The position numbers were made by a program, and so were the translations under genes. From NCBI GenBank assembly GCA_030704615.1, contig CM060733.1, forward strand, positions 8,494,001 to 8,558,000: DNA of 64,000 nt. Direction: 5' to 3'. The notes beneath the pieces are model-generated. The model was not told the DNA's origin. It did not search any database and saw only the letters and a program-made list of their open reading frames with translations. The DNA comes from Takakia lepidozioides (taxonomy: Eukaryota > Streptophyta > Takakiopsida > Takakiales > Takakiaceae). The stretch's first letter is position 1. Each line of letters opens with the position of its first letter. Below are positions 1 through 9,900 of the stretch, piece after piece.

Positions 1-109
1 GCGTCCCATCCTTCTTGTCTGCGAATAGCACCGGGGCTCCGTAAGGTGACTTACTCGGCCGGATGTACCCCTTTGACATTAGATCCTTGAGCTGAGTCTT
101 CAACTCGAC

Positions 110-1982
110 CTACTCCCTGTGGCTCAACCAGTAGGGTGCCTTGGCAGGCGGTTCCGATCCCGGTATCACCTCAATCTTGTGGTCAACTCCTCTTCGCGGT
201 GGCAAGCCGCTTGGTAAATCCTCCGGCATCACATCCTGGTATTTCTCCAAAATCCCCTTGATCCAATCTGAGCTCGGCTCCCCATCGCCTTCTCCTTTCA
301 CTTCTCTAATGTAAAGCAAAAACTGGGGCTCGTGTGCTTCCTCCACGGCCCACTCCCTTGCTGACAGAAGGTTTATTCGCCCTCCCACGGATTTGGGCGT
401 TTCCGACACTCGTAAGACCTCACCACCATTCCCACATGGCAGCGTGACTACTCTCTTGCGGCCATTTATGACCGCTCCGGATTTGCTCAAAAAGGTCATC
501 CCCAAAATGAGATCCACTCCATTGATCGCGCAGATGGTGAAGTTCTCACGTCCCTCCCAACTCCCCAGTTGAAGAGGAACATCAAACGCCAACCTTGTCG
601 CCAACTGTGGTTCTCCTTTGGCAGAACGCACCTCAATAGAGGCCCCCACGTCACTTGTCGGGAGTCCCAACTTTCGCGCCGCCGCCGACGCCATGAAGGA
701 GTGCGACGCTCCTGTGTCCACCAACAACGACACGTTAGTTCCGGATATTATCCCATCCACGAACAATAACTGACTCCCTTTACGCAGGGCGCCAGTTTCC
801 TGATACAACTCACAAGAATAGTTGCCCACCTTGCAAGTCCTGGCGACCACCGCTTCCACCAAGTGACTGATGGTATCTTCCGACAGCTCCGTGGTTGCCC
901 GAGTCATGTTCAATTGTCGAGGTTTCGTGCACTTCTTGGCCATGTGCCCGGGCTCCCCGCAATTGAAACACACTCCATCAAAGGTTGCATTCTGTCCGCC
1001 ATAAGCCGCTCCACCCGCTTTTCCTTTCGAAGCACCGAGTGCCGCCTTGACGTGTGAAGGCCCTCCCTTCGATTTCCACGTGCCATTGTCGCCGCGTGGC
1101 CTATCCCACTTCTTTTCCGGTCGGAAGGAGTCACCTTCCCGCCGGGTCTTCTTATGGTTCAGCTCCGTACGGCCTTGTCTCTCACCCCTAGGGACATCCG
1201 AGAAACATTCAGCCCTCTCAATTGCCTCATTCAAAGTCTTGGGTGGCTTCTCCTCCAACTTTCGTCTGGCCCATGGGGCCAGTCCCGCCACAAAGTTGAA
1301 GACCATTTCTGGTTCTGCCATGTCCGCAACTTCGAGCAACAGCACATTGAAAGCCTGGACATACCCCCGAATGTCATCTGTTTGCTTCAAATTCCTCATC
1401 TTGTCCCGGGCAAGCCAGGACGCGTTGAGGGGCACAAACTGTCTCTTCATCAATTCTTTGAACCCACTCCAGTTCAAGGTTTCCGGGCTTGGACCTCGGT
1501 CGTGAAGACGTTTCTGCCACCATTGTTGAGCATAGCCCCTCAAATAGGTAGGAGCCACTTCCACCCGATCCTCGTCACTCAACTTGGCCCCCCGGAAGTA
1601 CTGCTCTAGCTCCAGGAGCCAGGTGTTGAGTGTCTTCCGATTTTGGACACCTTCGAAGGTGTCGGGTTCCTTAGGCTTCACCTTAAACTTTGCCTTAGTG
1701 GAAGTGGCTTTAGCCGCCTTCAACACGTCTTTCAACGTCCCGCCAAACTGCGCCAACAACCATTCCCAAAAGGCTGCCGGCATGGGAGGCATCTCTTGGT
1801 TTGTCGGAGCTCTCAAGGATTCCTCGGGCTCCGGATTCCTCCCGCTCTTGAGCGGCCTCGTTTTCGGAAACACGCATCGCTTCCTCAAACGGCCGCCTCG
1901 GTGACACGTCGCCCCCATCGGGCTCACCAGGATCATCATCTTTTGGGCCGTTCCGCTTTCGCTTCGGCTTGCCCGACCCCAT
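110..1982 (-). pseudogene. gag-protease polyprotein of the gypsy element, with breaks
   Basis: Gag packages the element RNA and the protease matures the polyprotein. Visible parts in order: a basic/acidic N-terminus, a capsid-type region (WWQKRL, then the motif FVAGLAPWARRKLEEK), a CCHC zinc knuckle (CFNCGEPGHMAKKC), and a protease with the DTGAS active site. The extreme N-terminus (from the ATG at 1982) lies in a different frame from the rest, with the switch near 1800, suggesting a frameshift. The long frame ends in TAG at 107-109, exactly where RT begins, and RT-like codons continue in the same frame to the window edge. That stop looks like a mutated glutamine codon. The copy is therefore probably not active, although stop readthrough cannot be excluded. 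Confidence 0.8.
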
Positions 1983-2023
1983 GATGAGGCCAATCCCAAG
2001 GACGATCGCGTACTGAACTCTAA

Positions 2024-2035
2024 GCTCTGATACCA
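2024..2035 (-). other. Primer binding site, initiator tRNA-Met type
   Basis: On the minus strand the sequence TGGTATCAGAGC follows the LTR edge after two bases. It is the standard plant LTR-retrotransposon primer site complementary to the 3' end of initiator methionine tRNA. It fixes the orientation of the element and the inner LTR boundary. Confidence 0.85.
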
Positions 2036-2037
2036 AG

Positions 2038-2640
2038 TGTCGCGCACCTCACTTCGGTAAGCTCCTCCTCAAGTCATAGTTACTCGCTTTGATGCGCGCG
2101 CCTGACTCCCAACCGGCCGCCGGGCCAACTTGGAGCTTTGGCTGCTCACCGGGGCATAACGGTCCCCCTTTGTTATCCCAAAGAACCCTCCACTGATTTG
2201 GAACCAGCGGGAATTCCCTTTGGTAGTTGGCAGTTCGGAACAGCTCCCCACTCTTTGGTCGCTTTCCGGCTCGCTCGCTTACTCACTAGTTTTTGGTCAC
2301 CAACGGGCTTGCACCGTTCTCGGGGTTACTACTCCCCCTATATATACTTCTGTAGCTGTCCGCGGGGGTTTCACAACCAGCCATGCCATTTTATGGCGAA
2401 CCACCACGAAAACCCTCGACTCCCGGTGATGAGTCGCGGTGAGTCTTGGCCCACTCACCACGGCCCTTATGGACCGTGATGAGTCCCAAGACTCCCCACG
2501 ACTCCCACCACGAGGTCTCCGCCCCCATGGTGAGTCCTATGTCACCCCCACTAAGTCCCGCTAAGCTACCACCACCCCTTGTGGAGCCACCCCCACCGCA
2601 ACTTGGTATGCGGGACTCCACCTAGTGAGCGCCTCCGCTT
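2038..2640 (-). repeat. 5' LTR of the gypsy element (outer end uncertain)
   Basis: The inner LTR edge is seen directly: on the plus strand it begins TGTCGCGCAC at 2038, which is ...GCGCGACA on the coding strand, two bases before the primer site. A TATA-like run (minus-strand TATATATAG) lies at about 2338-2352 and probably starts the retroelement transcript. The outer edge could not be placed because the partner LTR is not in the window; 2640 is only an estimate. Confidence 0.5.
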
Positions 2641-2765
2641 CCCTGAGTGCCTTGGGCACTCAAGGGTGCTTCAGCCCCCCATACCTATCGCTGCCGCTGC
2701 CCCCACCACAGGGGCAGCCCCTCATGTGTCCCGACCCCCTGCCCTCAAGGCAAAGGGCCGCGACA

Positions 2766-3128
2766 TGTCGTGGAATTCGATGATTGTAGGATATACACAG
2801 CAAAGGCGCGGGATGGAGGCTTTGGAGACCTATGAGCAAATGATGTGCGAAGGGGTGAAGCCCGCGCTTTGCATTGCATGATGTTGAGGAAGAGCTTAAA
2901 GAATCGTCTCTTTGCCACCACAATGAGAAGCTGGCCCTTGTTTTTGGGCTTATCAACACACCCTCTGGGATGTCTTTGGGGATCATCAGGAATCTTCGGA
3001 TGTGTGGTGATTGCCACACAGCCACCAAATTCATCTCAAAGATAGCTAAACAAGAGATTGTTGTACGGGATGCAAACCGCTTTCACCACTTCCAAAATGG
3101 TGTTTGTTCTTGTGGGGAGTATTGGTGA
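2766..3128 (+). pseudogene. PPR-DYW protein remnant, internally deleted
   Basis: DYW-class pentatricopeptide proteins edit organelle RNA; the DYW domain is the cytidine deaminase. The first piece (2766-2868) reads as one PPR unit beginning DMSWNSMIVGY. A second frame (2874-3128) carries the end of the E/DYW region: [11 protein letters not shown], then the zinc-binding CGDCH, and the terminal CSCGEYW followed by TGA. The long stretch that should separate a PPR unit from the DYW domain is missing, and the two pieces differ in frame. The deaminase HxE segment is reduced, and no upstream PPR array precedes it. This is a decayed gene fragment beside a retrotransposon. Confidence 0.8.
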
Positions 3129-3369
3129 AATGAAATGGTTGTCACCTAATTGAATGTATTGAACTCTATCAGCTGCGAGTCAGGTTGGACTCCTACAATG
3201 GCAGCAAAGGTGTACGAAATCTCTTTTTGGAGAGGAATTCTCAACAGTAGGTTTTGAACATAATTGGACCTTGCGAAGGTTGAAACTATAGAACAAGTTC
3301 AGAAACTGTCCTAGTTGATGAACAGAGGTGCAGTGACTAGGTCTTGATGATCTTCAAGAAGGTCACTCT

Positions 3370-3500
3370 CTGATGAAAATACCCAGGACTGTATATCAGA
3401 AAATGGAAACTTTCTTCAGGCCTCTTGCACATCGGGATTGACAATGTCCCTTTCCTCTCTGCATCTGATTATTGTTCAAAGTGAGATTCCACAGCAAGTT
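3370..3500 (-). mobile_element. Diverged LINE fragment (CT-tract family)
   Basis: This stretch matches, with many substitutions, the zinc-finger part of the LINE copy at 10945-11960: the same order of words occurs around CCTTTCCTCTCTGC and the run before it. It is the oldest-looking member of this LINE family in the window and lies just downstream of the PPR remnant. Confidence 0.6.
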
Positions 3501-3619
3501 TTATCGAGGGCAAACCGATTTTTTTAATTAATTTATTATAATTTATTCTATTTTTAAATGATAATACAAAAACATACATATACATATTTGAGGGTATTTT
3601 AAATTATTGAAAGGGAAAT

Positions 3620-3875
3620 ATACATACAGTAGGGGGTACTTTTTTAAAATTACAAATTTCTATATATTTACAGGAGGGGGTTTTATAATCTTCAAAATGT
3701 ATGTACAATAGGGGGTACTTTTTTTAAATTACAAATTTCTATATATTTACAGGAGGGGGTTTTATAATCTTCAAAATGTATGTACAGTAGGGGGTACTTT
3801 TTTTAAATTACAAATTTCTATATATTTACAGGAGGGGGTTTTATAATCTTCAAAATGTATGTACAGATGGGGTAT
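3620..3875. repeat. 79-bp tandem repeat, about three units
   Basis: The word AGGGGGTACT recurs at 3631, 3710 and 3789, giving an exact 79-bp period, with a decayed fourth start near 3868. Units are AT-rich apart from G-rich blocks (AGGGGGTACT and AGGAGGGGG). The array abuts the truncated 3' end of the Mutator-like gene and may be part of that element's terminal region or an independent minisatellite. Confidence 0.9.
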
Positions 3876-3954
3876 AAATGATCCAAATTGTAGTGTAAAT
3901 TACTGTGTGACTCAGAACATTGTAACTTCTAGCCGTGTACCTGATAGCATTGAT

Positions 3955-5505
3955 TTATGCATATGCATCGTCGACAACAAAAGCATTTGGCCTCCAATCT
4001 GGTTTGCTCTGAAGAAGTCGGTCGCGAAGACGTTTCATCCAGTGGCTCATGTCAGTCGTTTTATTTCTCGCTGATATAATATAAGCAACAGGTATGCATT
4101 TGAGCCATTCGTCAAACACCATCATGGTATACATTGGGAACTGCAATGTTGCAATGGTACAAAAATGAATAAGGTGAGTGTTGTAATATTGGAAACAGTT
4201 GCATGGCACTCACATTTCAGAATGCAATGAAAGGTAAAGCGTGACACGAATACCTTATTTTCGTTGGTCCCAAATGTTGCATCGCAGGATATCACACGGT
4301 TGTGTCCCAGGTCGATCATTTTCTGTTTTTGCCACTCCGTTTGTATTCCAATCACGAACTTCAAATCACCCGCCACTGGCGCTGTCTCTTCATGGTAGAA
4401 GAAGACGCTTTCAGGATTGCTATCGACCCACATACGTACACTTTGTGCATCATCTGGATGTTTTTTGTAACTCTCAATCGTAAGCTTGTCGGCAATGTTT
4501 CTCACGTCGTACTCGAACAAGAAACAATCGCGACTCCACTCCATGCCTGGCTGAGACGCACAAGCTTCCTGGAGCTGTTGAGTGTGTTGTGTCATAATCA
4601 TAGCTGGAGGTAGACCACTGCGAAGACTATCGACGATCCACTGTTTCATATCTTGGCTGAGACGAGGGGCATGCACGAATCGCGTGAAATGGGAAGAGGG
4701 GTCAGCTGAACCATGACATGGCTTTCCTTTTGCATCCACATGTTGTTTCTGGATGTATGTGATGATTGCCAACTCTGGATCTAGAAAACACTGGCCAACT
4801 TTGAAGCTACACGTATACCCACGTTTGTATGACTCTCCGAAATCCGCTACCTTACGTCTGATTCGCTTGACTGGTTTTTGATTATCAGAGGCTGCTATCG
4901 GTTTTTCTTTCTTCTTCACAATCGGCGGGTCCGTGCGCCTATCTACCGGGCCGTAGCAGTAGTGGTACCTGCAAAGAAAGCATACAAAGCGAGGAGGGTT
5001 ATCGCCATATACGACTTTGCTAGGCCAGCAGAAAGAAGGGGCTGGGAATGTTATACAATCCTCGTAAGTGACTTACTTATGCCACTGACGATAACTGTTT
5101 GCACGCGGTGTCGTCAGATCTGGCAACTCACGGTACCTTCGATCTTGAACATAAAATTGGGTCTTCCCATCCACTCTACTCCTTTCTCCCTCTAGAAAAT
5201 CAGGAATGCGAGACCATGGAACGACAGCTACTTTGATGGATATCCGTCTCCCCTTTTCCCTGGGAAACGTGGCGTATCCAACGAAGGTTTGTGTGATTGA
5301 AAAGCCCGTCTATGGGCAGCTGTAGGATGCATTTCAAATGAGATACCAAATGCTGCAAATGACAGAGTTCTCCTACCTCGTCTTTCAAACCATTTGATTC
5401 CAATGCTGCTTTGCGTTCCTCGTCTAGCACCTTCGCGGCAGCACACGCCATTACCGGCAACAGTACCACCAGTACAGTACAAAATCGTAGAACACACACG
5501 GGCAA
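3955..5505 (-). pseudogene. Mutator-like (MULE) transposase gene, truncated
   Basis: The reading frame is split by introns. Exon A (about 5317-5077) carries ISIKVAVVPWSRIPDFLEGE and ends TGG-CAT-AA. Exon B (4968-4254) joins it in phase and holds a zinc-finger-like N-terminal region (YTCSFKVGQC) and a MULE core start with DATFGTN. Exon C (4140-3955) continues with MVFDEW and PVAYIISA and reaches FVVDDA, where a second acidic catalytic residue is expected. A TAA follows at once, so the C-terminal half of the DDE core is absent. Sequence upstream of exon A reads in other frames (to about 5505) and may be a shifted N-terminus. The identification as a plant MULE/FAR1-like transposase rests on the residue pattern alone. 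Confidence 0.7.
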
Positions 5506-5719
5506 CGCAGCGGAGCCCTCGGGACCGCATGACGTCTGCGCATCCGGTGAAAATGACGCGCGATGATGGAGTTACATGTGGGTTTTGATGTCACCGAATC
5601 GTGTAACCCAGGTTTGAATTCAAAATATCTGACACCTCTCGGAGCCTGCCAATTTTTGTCAGGCACCAAGGGGCTACACGAACATGGGTGACATGCGTTG
5701 GGGATAAAGGATGGGGTGA

Positions 5720-6450
5720 CACGAGCTAGGAGTGACACGATCGGGGGTTACACGGAGGGGATTGACACAGTATCGGGGTTACATGATGGGGTTACAATGT
5801 GAGAGTTACACAATGAGGGTTACACGAGACAGAGTTACAAGGGCTGACGTGCAGAGGGTTACAGGGATGATGGGGTTACACGAGGAACTGTAGTTACACG
5901 GAGAGGGGTACATGGGATAACATGATACAAGCTTGCATTGGGGTTACATGATGCGCGTTACATATGGTGGGGATTACATGGGATCACATAATGGGAGGGT
6001 TACATGATGCGGGATAACATGGAGTGAGGGTTACACCCCGCGGAGTAACAGAGGGTTACATGGGTTACAAAGGGTTACAGAGGGTCATGGGGTTACATGG
6101 GTTACAGAGGGTCACAGAGGGTTACATGGAGTGAGGGTTACATGGGGGTGAGGGTGACACTCTGCGGTGTTACAGAGGGTTACATGGTGGTGAGGATTAC
6201 ACCTGGTGAGGGTTACAGAGGGTTACATGGAGTGAGGGTTACATAGGGGTGAGGGTGATAATCTGCGGTGTTACAGAGGGATACACGGGTTACAAAGGGT
6301 TACATGGTGGTGAGGGTTACACCTGGTGAGGGTTACAAAAGGATCACAGAGGGTTACATGGAGTGAGGGTGACACTCTGCGGTGTTACAGAGGGTTACAT
6401 GGTGGTGAGGGTTACTTACAGAGGGTTACATGGAGTGAGGGTGACATAGG
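5720..6450. repeat. GGGTTACA-type minisatellite
   Basis: About 700 bp are built from short variants of GAGGGTTACA and TGGAGTGAGGGTTACA, with alternatives TGACAC and TTACAGAGGG. The left half is more degenerate and the right half (from about 6050) more regular, with longer composite units near 6110-6440. It is imperfect, not a telomeric TTTAGGG array. No gene is visible in it. Confidence 0.85.
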
Positions 6451-6494
6451 GAAAAATTTGAAGCAACCGAACCGTTATGAAAAAAATCAAATAA

Positions 6495-6700
6495 CCGCCC
6501 AACACTGGTAAATTCCCTGTTTTCTCATGGATGAAATCGCCAAACTTCTCCAAATAAAATAAAAATCTTGGATGAATTTACCAAATATGGATGATATACA
6601 TGGATGCAGTACAGAGGAGGATGATTCTATCCAAATTTCATTGGATGAACAGAAAATATGGCTATTGCTTGCAAAACTCAGTAGCCTGTTATTTTCCAAA
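6495..6700 (-). repeat. Dispersed repeat, inverted copy of the 35.4/35.9 kb family
   Basis: Words such as TCATCCATATTTGG, TCATCCAAT and GGGAATTTAC appear here as their complements (CCAAATATGGATGA, TGGATGAACAGAAAATAT, GTAAATTCCC). They occur in the same order as in the two copies at 35388-35640 and 35930-36229. The copy lies about 200 bp upstream of the start codon of the gene at 6908. Confidence 0.7.
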
Positions 6701-6907
6701 TTTTAAAAACAAAACACTGGTGGGGATCCAATCCACCCTTTTGTAAAAGGGTCCCTTCCCGGGGACCGGGCCCGCCCTGAGGTTGTGTAGGGCGAAGACG
6801 TCTTCCTCTCGTTTCCCGCTTCTCTTCTCTGTGGTGCTGGGAGGGAAGCAGCGGCATGGGGTGAATTGGATGCATGATCTGATTAGGTATGAGGAGAATC
6901 TTCAAGT

Positions 6908-9900
6908 ATGGAGAGCGCAACTGAAAACTACTCGGAAGATTGGCTCCAAGACAGTCCGCCCCGGCTCGTTGCACCTGCTCCCAAAAGGTTCCATGTTCTG
7001 ACTGTTATTCTTCTTGCATTGTACTATTGTTGCTTCATTAGGTTCTGGTTTTCTCTCTCACACTCGGCTTACTTGAAGTACATTTGGTCTACGGGCCTCG
7101 TTTGAAAACGGGACTCCAATTCCGTGTCACTTGACGCCGACTTGCATGTTCAGGCCACTTTCTTTCCCTGTCTGTGTATGCGTATCTGTTTGGAGGTGTG
7201 CATGCATTCACATATCTGTGGTTGGCGAATGTGTGTGCCTGTATGGAAATTCAAGGAGACCAATTCAGGTTCGTACATGCTCCTAACATGTCTAAAAAGA
7301 AAGAAGGAATTATTGACGTCCACAGAGGGACATAAGGGGTTATTCCAAAGGGGAGAAACCAATAACTAGTTCAGAAGACATCAAATGTTGCTCCAACTCG
7401 AAGTGCATCAAGCGTTCAATGCTGAAGGACTCCGCTGTCGACTAGGAATCTCTAAGGGGACAATAATATCTCCCTCAGATGCAGAACAGGAGAAGAAAAG
7501 CGGTGCTGTGTTTCCACTCCAGCATCGTGCAGACTGAACAGATTGTAGCCTCTCATGTTTGGTCTCTAGGCCCATTTCCCATTTCAATCCGCAGCCTCTG
7601 AGAGTCGACTCGGAAGGCGCCTAGGGAAGTCCTCAAGAGATAAGAGGAAATGGTTATGCGATTATTCGCTATTTCGAGGGAATTGTCTCTTTACAATTTG
7701 AGAGTGGTTTTGAGTTGTGCCCCATGTTCGTTTCGCAAACTTCCTTAAACCTTCTCGAATCATCCTGTTCCTCTCCTTCTACGGAAAGGATGACCTCAGG
7801 TGGTAGGTTGAAGGGTATTTTGGCGTTGAGATGTGCATAAGGGGTTGAACAACAGGTTTTTCATCCTTGCGAGGAGAAGCCTGTGATTAGGTCAGTCCAG
7901 GGGGCTGGGACAACTACTTAATCCTTGGGGGAGGTGTAGTGAGTACTGATTACAAAATGGGTTTGACAGGAAACGCAAGCTGATCAATCTGGATGACATT
8001 CTGTCGTTGAACCACAATGAAAATATCAAGAAACTAAAGCAAGAGAACCGCAAAATCTCTAAAAAGCCGAAAAAGCCCGATAAGCCTGATCTTTACAGCT
8101 CTTCTGACGAGGACAGTGCAGATGAAACAAGAACAACAAACCCGGACATTCTAGAGAATCTGGAAAAACAGGTACATTTTTTCTATTCTCTTGTTTGGTT
8201 CTTTCTCTTTTCATTTTCTTTCCATTTCATTTCATTTCATTTTCTTTTCTTCTCTGGTTGTGGCAGCTGGTTGTTGGGGACCCCACTTTTCTGTTCTCTT
8301 TCCCTTTGAACAATAAACTCTTTGAACTTCTTGTGGACATTATAACGTATCTCCCTTTCGTTCTTTCAGCGTATCTACAGGAGGCTCTTAGAGACTCTCT
8401 TGAAGCTGAAAAGTTATGTTTGGGCTGTTTGTTGAGAGCCCCACATTCTTTCTTGTGTCCTGCTTTCTTTTCTCCCATAAGCTCTTTGAGCTTTCCATGG
8501 ACGGAATAAAGTGTCATTTCATTTCATTCCTTTCTTTCCCTGTTAATGTATTTCCTGTATGATTCTTGTACAACAGGTGAATGATGGAGGTGTAGCAGAG
8601 GAAGTTGACCTGGAATGGGGCCAGACAGCCTTTGGCCCGCAGGTTGATCTGTTCAGCCGTTTTGAGATGAGAATTAGGGCTTTGTTTTCACTTGGTTTGA
8701 CAGAACTTCCATTTCAAAGATTGTTGAGCTATAATTTGTGCTTGCTGGAAAAGAATCTGGGGTTTGAGGTCAGCACTCACTTTGGTTGAGAAAGGTTACT
8801 TCAAATGATAACGTTGACGAAGTACTTGGTATGCAAAAGAAAAACACCAGATGGTATTTTTTAGCTTTTGGATCATTTACCTGCTCATTCAGTAAGTTTG
8901 AGACTTGTGTCTACCACCATCCAAGCTGCCAAAATTCCATCCTGTTAAACCCTAGGGTAGTGATTTTGGTCACTTTGTTTGCCAGGGACTGCTTTCTGAT
9001 GCTAGATATGTTCCAAGTTATTTTACACCTTCTACTGATTGGTAAATCATTTGCTTCTATCAGTACATGTGCCGTCAATCTCTTCCCAACGAATGTGTTT
9101 CAAACCAACTTGATTGAATTTTCTTAACAAGTCGGTCTGAGATTGCCCTCTAAAAAACTCCATTATTGGATTGTTTCAGAAGGAGGCTCCATTTTTGGCT
9201 CTATCTGATACTGATGGTGGGCTGGTAGGACGAGCGTTGCAGAAAAGACCAGAGAGAGGTATTATTGTAGTGCAGCATGTTGTATGTGAAGATGTCATGT
9301 GAACCCTATGGTCTTAGTTCCATCCTCCTGTATATAGGATTGTTAATGTTAGGGATGCACTCTGGGCACCAAATTATGTTCAGAAAGCTGGCAGCCATTC
9401 ACTTCTTTTCGTTTCGACTTCTTTGGACGTTTGCCAAAAATCCTGAAGCTGGAGTTGGTCAAAGGGTCAAAAATACCAGTTGTCTTTCAATGGGGAAATC
9501 ACTCAGAAACGAGCCTGTAGTGATGCTGGTGATTGTGTCAGGAGTTTGAGTGACATTGTTGGATGATGTTTTAAGATGATGTTTCAGGAACTGAAATTGA
9601 CTACTGCTGCAGATTTGTTCTGGTTGTAGGCAAACTGTCAATTGAATGTCTCAGCCAAGAAGTAGTTTGACCTCGTCCTTTCAGCAACTGTTGTGTTTAG
9701 GGGCAATCATTATAGTTAAGTAGCTTGAGTTGGCTTCGCAAAACCGTGCTTTAAATGTGGCTGTATTTTGTCTGCTTCCTTCTAAGGATGTTACACGCAG
9801 GTTCAATCATCAAAGACTGGTGCTTCACGGTTCTAAACCAATTTTCCATTCTACTTTCCAGGACCGAAGTTTGCTTTGGAGTTATTGGCTGGCACTGGAT

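Larger units (their letters stand above)
1..2640 (-). mobile_element. Ty3/gypsy LTR retrotransposon, 5' part
   Basis: The element reads on the minus strand and runs off the left edge. From its 5' end it has an LTR (from 2038 to an unresolved point near 2.4-2.7 kb), a primer site, gag with a zinc knuckle, an aspartic protease and the first residues of reverse transcriptase. The order protease then RT, and the RT-leading motif of the type GLPP-R-DH-I, fit the Ty3/gypsy (Metaviridae) class. The downstream LTR and most of pol lie outside the window, so age and integrity cannot be judged. It sits next to a broken PPR gene. Confidence 0.85.

Noticed and set aside
1047-1984. Several plus-strand frames over the gypsy gag region
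   Set aside because: They are antisense shadows of gag on the minus strand, which carries the zinc knuckle and DTG protease motifs.
5720-6450. Interstitial telomere repeat
   Set aside because: The basic words are GAGGGTTACA and related forms, without a regular TTTAGGG or TTAGGG period.
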